Assembly (NCBI RefSeq): GCF_021018895.1
Contig: NC_079375.1
Span: 15,646,492 to 15,710,491, forward strand
Length of the DNA: 64,000 nt
Source of the DNA: Seriola aureovittata
Lineage: Eukaryota; Chordata; Actinopteri; Carangiformes; Carangidae
Reading direction: 5' to 3'
Part shown: positions 1-43,100 of the stretch, one piece after another
Position numbering within the stretch: position 1 is the first letter of the stretch
How the letters are laid out: the number at the start of each line of letters is the position of its first letter
Notes under the pieces: generated by a model
Databases searched by the model: none
What the model saw: the letters and a program-made list of their open reading frames with translations, nothing else
Told to the model about the DNA's origin: nothing
Made by a program: the position numbers and the translations under genes

Positions 1-15437
<15,437 letters not shown>

Positions 15438-15905
15438 AGGTCTTCTCGTCACTTTTAGTATCAAAACCTGATTCTGATCACCACTCAGGTCTATATTTAG
15501 ATTATATTTAGTGACAAATGGCAATTTATACCGTTACTTTTATCTGAACGACTTTTCTTTTTTCTTTTTTTTCATAAACTACTGCTTTTGTGTCATTATT
15601 TAAATAAGGTGCTATTTCTAAAGAAAAAAATGTTTTAATAGTTGATCATTTTGCTGCTGTACTCTAAGCTTTTGTATTCACCCACTTTTTCAGATGGTGT
15701 TCTTCATCCTTTATGAGAAATAGTAAAAATATCCTTCCTTCTTTATTTAAGTTGTGCACCTCAATTAAAATGTTTGTAGAAAAGTTTTGACATTCAGAGT
15801 CACCCAGACTTCAGTGACTACTGCAGTTGAAAACACTACAACTTACATGCAAAAATCCCAAGGTAGGACAAAATGAATAAATTCAACAGGATACAGTTTT
15901 TCCAT
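15438..15905 (+). other. col4a4: Probable col4a4 3' untranslated region
   Basis: This is AT-rich non-coding sequence between the col4a4 stop and the first plausible downstream signal (AATAAA at 15876-15881). There is no coding signal on either strand beyond short chance ORFs. The boundary is inferred only from polyadenylation hexamers. Confidence 0.45.
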
Positions 15906-15924
15906 AGCAGGTTTCAAGTTCATA

Positions 15925-16265
15925 TTTATTTGTTTCTCTCAACAGAACCCAAGTGACAATCAGTATACAGTACTTTTTTCCTCAAACATTTTTTCCTTTT
16001 CTTTTTTATTACGCAAAACAAGAGAACACTCAGTGCAATAGGACAGAGGACTCTGACAGTGTGGTGCTCTCTCTACCTTTTCACAGTGCACGTTTATACA
16101 CACAAAAAGATTGTACATCATCATTATTACATTTCCAACATCCACCCACCAACATCATGGATAGGGCAAAGTGAATGTCTCAAAACAATCATTTTTAAAG
16201 ATTCAACTTGCATACAGTGTAGCTTGGCACACACACACACGCGCACAAACACGCACAGCTCTCTC

Positions 16266-16301
<36 letters not shown>

Positions 16302-17987
16302 ACACATGAAGGTACAACACAGAGGGACCTCTGTAGCATTGATTCTCACCAGAGAGGGGGTACTGCACTTGCACGCTGAGGGCTAGCTCATTTGTCAAAC
16401 CCATACTATTTTGGCAATGTTGACATTGCATTTTAATGTGCAAAGAGAACCAATTTAGATGATGTAAGCAGGAGGCTGAGGTAGAGGGAGAGAGCTGGGG
16501 GAGAAGGACGTATGTAACCAGCCTGATTAAATGTGATGGAAGATGATCGGTAGTGCAGTTTTTTTTTTTTTCTTCTTAAACAGAGCCTCAAATATTTGTA
16601 GGCCCTTGTGCAACCCCTGTCCTTTTAACTGGGTAGAGCTGTTGCCATGTGATAGGTCCTTGAACGATTTGATCTCTGAACTGGTTGCCAGCCAATTGAA
16701 TTGGGAATATTATCAGAGACAACCAATCATAGATGACTGTATGTCACACACAGCCAGTCTCCTGAGGCTTTACCTCCCAGCCAACAAATTAAAACTTACA
16801 TGGCACAGCTCGCTACTCCTAACATTTTCAAAAATATATATATATAAGCATAATCTTGAAAGTTATTTCTTAAGCAAGTGCATATGGCTATTATAATCTG
16901 CAGTAAAATTAAGAAATGTTCTAAAAGCTCAGGTGTTGATTGTACGGGCTGGTCGTTGGCATCAAGTATTTACACTGTGTCATGGTGCTCGCAGTGTGCA
17001 TGGCAAAGTAAGGACGCTGGTACTCCCCAGCTATTGCCACCAACCCCATTTCAAATAACCAAACGTCCCCAAGTGCAACCACACCCATATCTCGCTTTTA
17101 CAGGCTTTGGCTGGTTTTGGAAATTATACTGTTAATAATGCATGTTCTAATTTACTACCTTCCCATCCCACCCTCATAGCGTATCTTAGAATACAACAGA
17201 AACATTTCACACCTTCTCTGTCATCTACAACATGCCAGCCAACAGGTTTACCTATAGAACGATTCAACCGATTCAAAAGGCTTTGACGTAGTGACTACAC
17301 AGCTTCTTACTGTAATATACAAACTGAAGCACACAAAGTTTCCTGTCTCTGTTCTAGGACCAACTGTTGTACATTCTACAACATACTGGACCAGGCATGG
17401 AGGGCGCTGGAATCTAAAGCACGTTGACATTGACTCCTCAACTTACAATACAACAGTGAAAATGTAAAGTATATATAGACAGAATTGAATAGCCCATTCA
17501 CTTTAGTGCTTTGAGCACAAAAAGAGTTGGGCATAAGAAAATTATGCTACTACAGTACAAGTATTGATAGATTATGCTTTCAAATGTAAAATAACCAAAA
17601 CAAAAATAACTTAAAAACAAACATTAGATTGCATCTACATCTACTATACATAATTTAAGCTGCTTTTTAATCCCCATCTCATTTAAAAAATATCTATTCA
17701 TCAAATATCTATTCTACTAATTATATTACAAGAATCCAGTCACAGGAAATAGAAAAATATCAAATATCACCAGTGATGATAAGAAAACATGACAACCTGA
17801 ACAAGCAGAAATATTGCTATGGTAACCACCATTGTCCTTTGACATCAGCAAGTATCCTCCCCCTGATGCTCTTATTGGCCGTCCTGACGCCCCCTGATGT
17901 TGCAGGGAGCAATCAGCACAACCCAGAGGAGAGAGGGAGTGGTAATTTGGGGTTGTGTGGCAGGGAGGTGTACGTGTGTTGTCACTG
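15925..17987 (-). other. nyap2: Probable nyap2 3' untranslated region
   Basis: This stretch follows the nyap2 stop codon on the minus strand. It is AT-rich, has no coding signal and contains a CA tract. Minus-strand AATAAA hexamers are seen as TTTATT at 16005-16010 and 15925-15930, so a transcript about 2 kb past the stop would meet the col4a4 3' end almost exactly. The extent is inferred; no spliced or conserved element marks it. Confidence 0.4.
16228..16306. repeat. (CA)n microsatellite
   Basis: An interrupted CA/GT dinucleotide tract lies in the presumed nyap2 3' UTR. Confidence 0.9.
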
Positions 17988-31856
<13,869 letters not shown>

Positions 31857-34800
31857 CTGATGAGAAAATATAGGAGATGTTAGTCATAATTATTTCCCCA
31901 ATGAGTCACAAAAGACTACTAATGATGTGGACCACCACAGCATCATATATGGGTATGTTCTGAATGCAAAGCAAGCATGAATATGTGTCAGTAATTATTC
32001 TTTCAACCTTCATTTTTCAAGGTCAGCCTTGGTGAGAGGAAAACCGATGGAGCAAGATTGCATTAGCGCTACAGTAATGTTACACATTGAGTTTGTGTGT
32101 TGTTCCTCTTGTTATTAATGTTTCTAACTGTTGCTGTGGAGTTCGTGGGCCTATGGAAGGTGCATGTTGGTGGTGAGACTTGCATCATGCCTGCGTCTGC
32201 AAGAGTAACCATTTTCCCTGGAGGGTCGCAACATCTTTCTCCATCGTTCACTGTGCACAAACACATACACGAAAGCTCACGTGCACATGTAAATATGCAA
32301 AGAGTCAAGGCACTCACTACTTAGCTACAGTTACTCATAACCTTCAGTGTCAGTGCTTCAGTTTCCTTTTTTTGGAGCCGTAGTGGCTGCTCATTTTCTC
32401 AGTTGTGTTTGTACATTTTCTGGCTGAAATTACTGGATTAGTGTCTGAATAAAACTAGAAAAAGGGGCTTTCATCTTCTGCAGTTGTAATACGTGTTGGG
32501 CTCAGATGTGAAAATATAGCACTCCTGGGACAAACCGCACAGATGAAATGAACCAATCTTACTAGACTGCGATGCATGGTTTTGCATATGCAGACATCAT
32601 CATCATCATCTTATGTCTTAGATCTAAAAATAATCTCCTCGTGAGTTTTAGTGTTCCTTGCTGCCCTTGGTTCTGTAAAAAGACTCTTACAGACAACATC
32701 ACTGTCATAAGAAAGAGCATGGATGCTGCTGTGAGGAAAAGCCTCTTCAATGAAACATCCACATTAGTGCAATCATTCTGTGATTCACTCCTTCTAAATG
32801 GGAATCAGTTTAAAATAGCAGTCTTTGCAGCTACTTAAGATGCAAACCTAGCACAGAGCAGTTACTGATGTTATTCAGTCTGCATACGTGTATAGCATGC
32901 ACTTGAAAACCTGTGCAACTGCATGCAACATAGTATATACCATGTGCAACGGCCGGGTGTGACTTTGGATAGGGCAGTGATGGGAGAGAAGAAGACAGTG
33001 AATGCTTTTATGTAGGTCAATGTTTTCAGATCAGCCTAAGACTCATGCTTGTTTACGTGTGAGAGAAGCACTGAGTGTGAGTGTGCATAGGGAGGGGGAG
33101 GGGGCTTGTGATAACTGTATGTATGTTTGTGTGTGCATGTGTGTGTAGGCAGGCAAGGGCAGCGAGGGGAGGGCTTGGAGGGCAGCCAGATGGAGATTGC
33201 AGGGCAAGAGAGAGCGGCCATTGTCTGGCCATCCTCAGCATCCCTCTACCTCATGTCTGTCTATCAATAAGTCCAGCATGGGGCCTAGGTCAATGGGTTT
33301 ATCTGCCAGTTCCACTCCCTACAACGCATCCTCAACACACCTTAGCATAGGTTTCTACAAGCATGAGGAAGGGACTGATAAGAGTCGACAGACAGAATCA
33401 CCGTCTCAGTGAAGAGCTCAAACTAGGGCACAGAATCCTGGTGTCAAGTGGTGTCAAGATTTTTTTCCCCCCTGATTATCAGGTCTTATCACCGATGCAC
33501 AGCCACAGTCAGAGATCTGAAGCTGTACAAAGAAAATAAATCTTGGTTTCTGAAGAGAATCGCGGTGCACCGGTTAGATGTGTTAGGGTGGCAGCAAAGG
33601 GAAGGCACAGTTCAAACAGTGTTTGAGCGGAATTAAGCTTGCCTGCCTAATCCCCGTAAGCCTGCAGCAGCACTCTGCACTGGCATCAGCTTGTTTATCA
33701 CACTGTTTTTACTAACCAAGCCTTTCACATTGGATTGTCCTTCCGTAACTCATCGATGTAAACTGCTTTTATTATTTATTCATCTCTATAAAACCTGCCA
33801 ATTCGGTAATCCATTTTTTCCCCCGACAAATCTTCCTTCTTATTGCTCTTTCCCTTCACTTGATGCATTTTCTCTTTTTATCTGTCTCATCTCCTCTGCC
33901 TCTCTTTGCTCCAGTTGACATGGGCTGCAACAGTTGGGACACAGAGGTGGACTTTGCTTTAAAAGTAAATGAAAGTGACACACTATTTCTGTTTCCAGGC
34001 AACCATGTCCCACACGAAGGGCAGCATGGATATTCTAGAGACACAATGTCAAAAAGATTGGAAGGCCAATAATGACAACACGCGTGGGCACTCGTGCATG
34101 CACACACAATCAGTGCAGTGCAACGGACCAAGTAAAGCTTAACCTGTAAACCCAGGCACACACAGGTGCAACACTTGGCAGCTCTGCTTTTGTGATTTTT
34201 ATATGGACCCGAGTAGAGAAAAAAAAAACTTTTGCATACATTATGATGTGTATATCATTGGCTTTTGCTGGCATTTTTTTTGTGGGTTTGTGGGTCAATG
34301 TTGTGCATAAGCATACTTACAATGGGGCTGTGTCCCTGCTGGTTTGTGGACCAACGTGTCTTCTGTCTTCTCCTGATGAGTCCAGTGCACGCTAGGGAAC
34401 TCTGACCTATGCTGGAGCACCAGTGCACTATTCCACTTAAATCCACATAGACATCCATCCATTGTACGGTCCAACTGACTGGCTTTCTAGAAGGAGTCCC
34501 TGTGACCCAGGATGAGGCTGGTGCTAGAGGGGAGCTGGGCCATTGGGTGCCCAGCCCAATGCTCCCTCCCCTGGGCAGAAAAGGGAGATGTGACCCCTCC
34601 AGTCCAGATGTTGTCAAACTCCAAACAAGGTGCCAGCTTCACTGCTCCACACATCTGCACATTCTAGAGACAGAAGGAAGACGCAGCGTAGCAACAGACC
34701 GCACCCGCAACCGCAAGCATGACACAAATGCACACTAACACACTCACACGCTCTTACATCAAACTACCCTTGCAGGTGCAGACCAAACACTTGCAGTCTT

Positions 34801-35332
34801 TCTAAAGCTTCTTTCCCAGAATGTCTTTCCTTCTGCTTTAATATGTCCGAATGCACAAAATGTCTCAGAGTGTCGCACAGGTGAAAGGAATCCACATTCA
34901 CAGTGCCCTGAAGGTTGAGACCAAGGTAGAGCAGAGTGTGTTTCCTGGTGTGGCATTCCCTGCCGGCTCCCTCTGCCTGCTCAGCCACACAGGTCGGTAT
35001 AGTCAGTCTGTGCTTAAGCAGATGACACCGGGCTTCCCAACTATAGATCACAACAAGAAGAACACGCCCACTGCCTGCTGTAGCCGCCTTCCACTACAGC
35101 GTCATCCTCTCACCCTCTCTCTGCTTCCTATTCCTGGACTGCTATTTCTCTTGCTGCATGCTTCTCAACTCATCCTCATTCACACTCATACCCCAGTCTC
35201 TCTCTCTCCAATAAGTCATTTTATGTTTTTGTCTCGTGTGTCTGCTCTGCCTTCCCTTCGCGGCTGCACTGTAACTGGAGCCCGAACGTGTTTTTCTGCT
35301 TTCAGCACCACGGAGAGCTCTTTCTGTCAGAG

Positions 35333-35430
35333 GGTGAAGGGGGTGGAGGGGGGTGTTGAGTGGGTGGGCACACTCAGAGGGGGCCAACTGGAAAGATGGG
35401 GGTGGGGGGAGTTGAGTGGGAGGAGTCACC
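35333..35430 (+). repeat. G-rich low-complexity tract
   Basis: Clustered runs of three to six G (GGGGGTGGAGGGGGG and similar) occur twice within 100 bp on the + strand. This is compatible with G-quadruplex formation and is followed by a C/T-rich stretch. It has no coding role. Confidence 0.6.
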
Positions 35431-37020
35431 GGGTTGCCAGGGTGTGACCTCATTAGACACAACCTCCTCTTCCCCCAGCAACCGCTGTGCTCCCCCTCCC
35501 TGACACCCCCCTCCTCTCTTACAGCTCGTAAACAAGACCACGACACAAAAACACTTGCAGTGGATACACCGTGTTTCTCTCAAGTGCATTCATTGCATGT
35601 ACAGTAGCCAAAACAAAGCAGGTCAAAACAAAGAGAAGCAATCGCATGAAAGCAAAAATACACAAAAAGGGAAAACAATACTTTGCAATCACCACCACTT
35701 CCAATACACATACATTGACATGCTGATGCAAAATTAAAATATGTTTGCATAGACAAACAAAGCAAGCAATCCAAAACAGAGACTTGTTCCCAGTGGCCAC
35801 AAAAATGAACAGGATGAAAGCAGGGACAGAGTTGAGCCTGAGTTGTGTGTTTGTCAGGGGGCTACTGCGGCGGCTGTGTACTTCTGCTTGACTGTCTGGG
35901 GGATGAGTATTGGTTTCAGTAGTGCTGCCGGTTGTTTATGTGGTGGGAGCGCCTGGTATATGGTGCAGAAGCTGGGGTTGAGGGAGGGTGAGCAGTGCGG
36001 GTGGGGCTGGGTTTGCCCGGATGGATTAACACCGTCGACACAAAAGGATTAGGGAGCAGAGATCTGTTGTTTTCATCAACCATTCCCTCCATTTCTCTTA
36101 ACCCCCGCCCTTTCCCCCCCTCACTTTCCCCCTCCCTCTATGCCTGGTTCTGTCTCGCAATTTGCGGGGGAGTGGGGGTGCTGGACTTGGAGGAACCAAA
36201 ATCAGTTTTCACAAACATGCGGTGGTCAGTTTAGAGGAGAGAAGGGGATAATGGGGTTGTTAAAAATAAAGGAAGGGGAGGGGGAGCAAAAAAGAGCAAC
36301 AAAACAGTGGTGAGTTCAGCAGGCTAGGGATGAACCACTGTGCTGGATTGCATATGATTATCAAAAAAAGAGACTGTTTTGGAGTGAGCAAAGGAAAGGT
36401 GAAATATGGGGGAAATTAAACAGTATTTCTCTGCACCCAGTTCAAACAGTCCTCTCATAACAACATGCCACATGCCATAAATAGCCAATTGCTATGATCT
36501 CACTGAGATAAAATGCTCTGTCAAAAGGTTGTCACCCCCTTTTTCTGCCTATTGTGAGGGATGTGGTCGACTGGTCACGCACAAAGCAAGTCACTCTATC
36601 CAGACCAATTCAGCACACGCACACATGCCCATGCACATGTACACAAAGGCCATGGTCTGACCTCAGTGCATGGCCCATGTGTACAATCTCAAAGGAAGTA
36701 TTTAGATCCCATCAGAGTTCAATGAACACAGACAGTGAGGAAATCTCAGGGGTGAATGGGTTAAACAAATTTTTCCACCTATGTGCACAACAGTACTTTG
36801 TTTTGTGAACAGTGGAGGACACTCCCTCGGGGACAGAATTGAGGGTGAAATAAGCTACAATGCTTGTAACTTTTGAGTTCAGACACGCTTCTAGACACAC
36901 AAAGACCTGCATACAGAGAGAAAGGCATCCAAACTTCCTGAATATATTAGCGACAGCATGATTTTCTGTATTCAAATTACTTTTTAGCTTGGTTTTGATA
37001 AGGAAATTATTATGTATTGT

Positions 37021-37185
37021 ATATACTGGGGTGCAAAAGTCTGAGACCACTTTCCCATTGAAGTGAATGGGAAAGTGGTATGTTTGAGCTGATTAAAAAG
37101 ATTGCGGGAAGACACTACCCAGTTTAAGACTTTTTGGTGTGACCTGAACAACAGATATATTCTGATTTGAGGTTGATAATAATAC
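37021..37185. mobile_element. Hairpin-forming MITE-like repeat
   Basis: The sequence reads ACTGGGGTGCAAAAGTCTGAGACCAC, a motif I associate with short non-autonomous DNA transposons in fish. It is followed by a perfect inverted repeat: 14-bp arms at 37046-37059 and 37066-37079 with a 6-base loop. Outer ends and target-site duplications are not clear, so the limits are approximate. Confidence 0.5.
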
Positions 37186-40100
37186 AATAAATTTTATGGT
37201 CAAATTATATTTCCTGTATTAATTTACTGACAAGCCAATAACATGTAGCCTGCCAGTCATTCTTTTAAGGTACTGGCAAAGTAACAACCCTACCAGTTCA
37301 TGTATGTAGTGGAACACTGTGACATTAATGACTGTTTACAAATACAGACCAATGTGCCCTGGAGCAGATGCCTGGTACTCTGTTCAATCAAGCATGTAAT
37401 GATGTTGTATTGATCCACTGCTGTAACAGACTAATGAAGAGTCTATAAAAACCATTATACAAATCAATTAAATGCCACTGAGGAAACAGAGTCATTATAA
37501 ACAGAGCAGGGACTCTGCTTTACAAGATTTGCTTGAGTGCCATTTCTTGCTATCAGGGATTGGCACCTACACATGATGTTACTGCAAATGGTGGCATTCA
37601 GATTCTTTTGAGGTTTAGTGGTATTCTCTGTTCTCCCTGCGAGTGCCATGCAGGTGAGGATGAAGAAGGCACTGACAGGACAGATAGTGAGACAGTGGCA
37701 CTGAAGATGTCAGACTCTCATTAAAGATGCAGCACGGCTTACTTCCACTCTTCACATCTCTTGAGAGAAATGGAGCATAAGGTTCTTGCTCTGACCAGCA
37801 ATGTGCAGACATCTGACCACTCCATGTTTCATGTATGCATGCATGCACTGTAAATGTATGAACCCATTTCCTTCTCAATGCGCAACATACTCTATTTAGG
37901 AATGCAAGATAACTTAAAATGATTTTTTTTTTTTTTTTACCAAAATCTTATCCACATGTTCCTTAGAATTCAGCTGCACAGCATGAGGTAATGTTCTACT
38001 TAATCAAGCTTCTCAAGACTCATTTATCACCAGTTCCCCCCTCTAGAGATGTCAAGCTGAGGCATGTCTCTAATGACCACACTCAACACTTCCCGCTGTT
38101 CCACCAAGACAGAGAGGTGAAAATGGGAGACTGAAGAGCATAATCTCTCAAACAGGCGGTTGAGGGCTCCAATCTTGGGGGTTTAACCCCCTGTAAACCC
38201 TTTAAATCCCCAGTTTAGAGGGCCAGAACTGATGGGCTAAAACCCCCACAGACTGTCTACTAACTACTGGACCCAGACACAGCATGAGGACACAGAACGA
38301 AGGATCCCCCGCCACGACTACTGCAGCTACTTTATCCTCCTGTAGTCTTAGTCAAAAGATTGGATGTGCTTAATTGGCAACAGAGGCACCACAGTTATGT
38401 TCATGACCACTATCATATGGTTAAAGGTAGAAGGTCAGCATGAGAATATAAGTTTCTGATGGTGGAGTAAATACTGGAACATATTGTTCTTCTGTGATCG
38501 CCACTTGATGCAGTGTTTATCATCTTTTATGTAATGATTCTAAGGATGTGACTGATGACTTACTGCTAACCACAAACTTGGGAAACGGGAGATTATTTCA
38601 GTTTAAAATAGGGTTTGGTTTCAAAGTAACACGTATACTGGCTGGAGAGAAAAACTGTGATTTCCTGTCACCTCAGACAGGGTAAAATGACAAAAAAAAC
38701 ATGTTATCCTTTTCATTTCCTTCTGACCTTTTTTTGAACTATGTTTAATGGTGCTTCATACTGAAAATTTTAACCTGCACAAATGAGCACCAAGGGTATG
38801 TGAATGGGGGCTCTGAAAAATAGGGTGAATGGCGCCATCTGCTGACAAACTTTACCAACACTAATTTGAATAACGTGGTAAAAAAACAGAGAACATAGAA
38901 CACATCACAATGGCCAATAGCATCCTACTGTATATTCTATATTGACTATTTGACTGGAACAATGCAATTTTGCCTGAACAAAATAACACATAATGACGTG
39001 ATTATGCTGTGGCATTTACGGTAACTAAAATGTTAAAATTTAGTATGGAGAATCTATTGCAAATAACTGTCTCATGCAAGCCCAAATGAATATATAATTA
39101 CCGTACATACAGAAACAGAAATATTTTTGCCCTGTAAGTGTTGAAAGGGCTCAATGCTGTATGAGTGTCTGCCTTACGTTCACCCATACACACACACACT
39201 GGTCATGGAGCTGCAGATGCAACATACAGTACCAGACACTGGTTTCTTTAATATCAATGAATTGTAGTTCTAGAATAGACCCTTTTTGCAGCACACATTT
39301 TGGCATGTCATAGCATGATAAACACAGGTGTATTTAATAATGTTAATGATGTCTGCATTCCACTTAGGGGAGGTCCTGGTATTGTGAGTGCTGGTTTACT
39401 GAAACAGCTGATACTGAGCTACTTAATGGAAGCCAGCCTTCGTTAATGTAATTAATTCCACCTGTGCTTTTCCTGCTACTGACAGGACTGAAAACTGACA
39501 GTGAAACTGACTGCTGTGAAAATAGTCTATTTGCTTTAAGCACCTCTGAAGATAAACACAAAGAACAAGTTAAAAATAAGACCTTAATTCAACAGAAATA
39601 TACCATGAAATGTGTTATTTTATGTTTTGTGGTACAGTATTAGAGATATATAGGCGTTTCTGAGACCAAAGATTCCCAAATACTTAATAAGCCTGTCCTA
39701 TGGAAAACTAAATTGTCCTGCATCAGGGCAATAGACTTATTCAAGTAAAAATATAGGAATTTGCAATACTTTGATTTCGTTTTTTTTCTTTTTTACTTAA
39801 CACTAGTGTACACCAAACTTCTAATAGGAAAGGTTTCCCCCACTTAAATAACGGATGCTCATCAAGGTAAATTGGCAGCACCTGTAGCTGTAACTGTATT
39901 TTTAACGGTCGTAATACATGGGTCATTCCACAAAATCGGTGCCTTGGGTTAGATGGCCTTTTTTCATGTTACATGTAGTTTAGGGTTAGCGCTTACATTT
40001 TTCCTGGCACCCAACTCACACACTTCACAACTGACTACTGACCTAAGCCTGCTATGTTTTGCTTATGTTGAGTTATCCTTAATACATTACTTGTTTACTA

Positions 40101-43100
40101 ATGTGTCAACCTCGTTCTGTGTTATGCTCCTGAATTAGCCAGGCATAAAAATAGGGGTGACATGACATATATATTATTCTACATAATCGTGCCAAAAACA
40201 CAGTTTCACAATAAATTCATACCTAAAACAATATATAAATGAGAATGAGAATATTTTGCCTACATTTTAGAAATCAAGCAATCATAGCCAGGGACAGGCC
40301 AAAAACCTCAGAATAAAACTAATTTTAATAATTTGAAATAATATTTAATTGAATTGATATTTTGTTGAGGAGAGACATAGTAATAATATATTTTTTAATC
40401 ACATATGTATTTGTTGTCTTAGTATTTTATGACTGATTTTTTTCTTCGGGACTCAAAAGGCATCGAATCTACGGACCCACATAAAACTGGGCTAGCACGA
40501 TAGCTAGCGAGTAGCTTTGGTTAGCATTAACCAGTGACCGTAGTAAGTGTTGGCTGAAGTGGTGGTGAGCCCTCGGAGTATTTAACCCATTTCAAGCCTT
40601 TTGCAAATCTTCCAAGTATAAGACTGTTTTTTATGCTAGTCTAGCTACATCGGAGGTTGGAAAGGTATAGAGAGAACGATTGTTAGCATGAAACTTAGGA
40701 AAGATGAGGTCTCATTAAAACCTCTTACCTTTGCTGCAAGCAGTTCCTCCCAGGTACGGAGTAGTCAGACACACTGGTTAGTTAGCATTAATTTGACTTC
40801 TTTACTAGGTTTAACTGACACTGGTTTATGTCACAATGCTAACCTTGTACAACTTAAAACATGTAGATAACCAAACACGGAATTGCCATGCCAGCATAAT
40901 ACCTTGGTCTTTACACAATGAAATAACTGCATCCTTTTTGCTTTGCTTCCAGTTGAAATACCACTTATTTCTGCCCCCACCTCGAGCCGGATTCTGGCAT
41001 TGGCATAATCTGGAAGCGTTAGGTGACTGAAGAAAAAATTGAGAATTTAGTTTTGAGGGGATGTGAATACCAGGTGAGAAACTTAACAGATCAGTGTGTT
41101 TTGTGGCATTTGAGAATGAGTAAATTGGTGTGTTTCTAATACCAGGATTACCACCAGGGATATGTGTTTAGACTTTATGCTTAGCCAAAGTCACACATGA
41201 GACCTAGGTGATTTGGGTGGCCTCAGCTGTTGAATCAGACAGCAACTTAAGTTATGCAGATAGTTTTAGACTTTCAAGTTCATGTACCTAAAACCACAGC
41301 CCCTACCGTGTATTCTGTCTCCACATTTGTACTGTGGTGTGCTTGTGGAGGCTATTGTCAGATGTGTACAATACAATGTGTGCTTTAATGCTGTAATGAG
41401 TTAACAGTTCTACAGAAAAAAACTCACCGACAAATATACTTCTTACTAGCAAGTACCATCTCTTTGCAAGCAATTGTTTTTCTCAAATGATTCTCAGAGA
41501 CACAATATTCAGTTGTGATGCTTGCCCCCAAGCTTCAAGTCACACTGAGACTGTATCTTGATAGTTCAGTCGATAGTTCACATAAGATGTGCTGAGGTGT
41601 TCAGACTAATTAAGAACATATTTGCCCCCCAGGAATGGATGAAAATCTGAGAGCATGGTGTATTGCCTGCAACTCCAGCACATCTATGTGCTGTAGCTTT
41701 TGCTGGGGGCCTCCTTCAGGTAAGTGCAGAATGAGCCCAGAGGTTGTACACATCATCTGGGAAAGCTACAGCAGGAGATCTGGCTGTCTCCAAATAACCA
41801 CTTTCAAACTGATTAGCTGTTGAGTCAAGATGTGCTGGCAAATAACTGACCGAACAGCCTTTGACTCTGCTGTTCTTATATGATGCTATACAAAACAAGC
41901 AGGATGAGCCAATACTACTGATGCCTCTAAAGTAGCCAGTGAGGATATGGTGCTACTATAGTCTTCCTTACAGAATGCTTTGGGTCCTCCTACAGAGGCT
42001 AAATCTTCTGTCACAATTGGGAGTCACATGTCTTCCCCACCATGTGACTATGTTTCACCTCTGCAGTAACAGAATCAGCAATTGTGGTCCTGCATATTTT
42101 GCAGATGTCCTCATGGGAGTTTCCTGGTCTGGAGGCACAGTGTTCACCACCATTTGAACCCCAGGACTACACAAACCCGAGGAGGCCACCTGCCACCTGC
42201 CTTTGTCCTCACTGATGCATGCACAAAGTGAGTTTTAATTACATTTATGCCTGGTTTATTGTTTTAGTTGTCATCTGTTACTTTAGCCATCATTTATTCT
42301 TATGAGGCCAGCTCTCAAGCCTGGCTGCTATCACCTCCAAACCACAGCAAGAAGAGCAGAGTGCTAATGTCAGTCCATGCCCTGATAATGTCTTAGTGTA
42401 CTGTATATTGCAGCAGCAGCAGCCGATTGTGTTATGGTGGCCATTGGATTGGTGGTTCCATGTTCAAGTAGTGGCTCTAATTGGGTTGGTGACATTACTG
42501 TTCAGGCTTACAAACTCCTGGGTCTGCAAGTCCATCAGCTGTCATTGGATCAGAGCACTACATTTTGAGCTGCTCTGAAACTTGTTTCAGTGGGCGACAT
42601 TTTCACTGTGACTAACTGAGCTTTATCCTGTGCTTGTACCTCTTTTCAGTATTACATAGAAATATGTCAGGATTACAGCTAGCTTCCCCTTTTCTCTTTC
42701 TAAACACACAGTTCAGGTCAGGGTGTTGATGTGATGGCAATAATTTCAGTAGTTTTAGCAGTTCTCTGTAGATTTTTCCCCCAAAGTTCAAATAAAAATG
42801 ATTGCCTTAGTTCATAGAATGAGAAGGAATGGAAACCTCCACTGTAGATGGCATTCGAACCAACCAAGCAATAAACTTGCCCCCACCCCACTAGATCATA
42901 ACTTAATTATTTATTTATATACCAATTTTCTAAAACCAGATTGCAGAATTCTTTTGTAGACTATTACAAACCAGTTGGCAGCTGATCGCTGATGTAGTTT
43001 GTTGGATGACCAGGAGAGGGTAGTATTTAACAAAATAAAATGTATAAAAAGAGCACCAGTAAGGTTACATTAGGAAATGTTAATTTCAAATCTATTGTGT

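Noticed and set aside
34255..34617. 120-codon minus-strand frame upstream of nyap2
   Set aside because: No domain, no start context and no splice support. It is compatible with a chance frame in GC-richer sequence.
41635..42157. Short frames with several Cys/Trp residues at 41.6-42.2 kb
   Set aside because: I looked for transposase or zinc-finger patterns and found none. Too short and broken to call.
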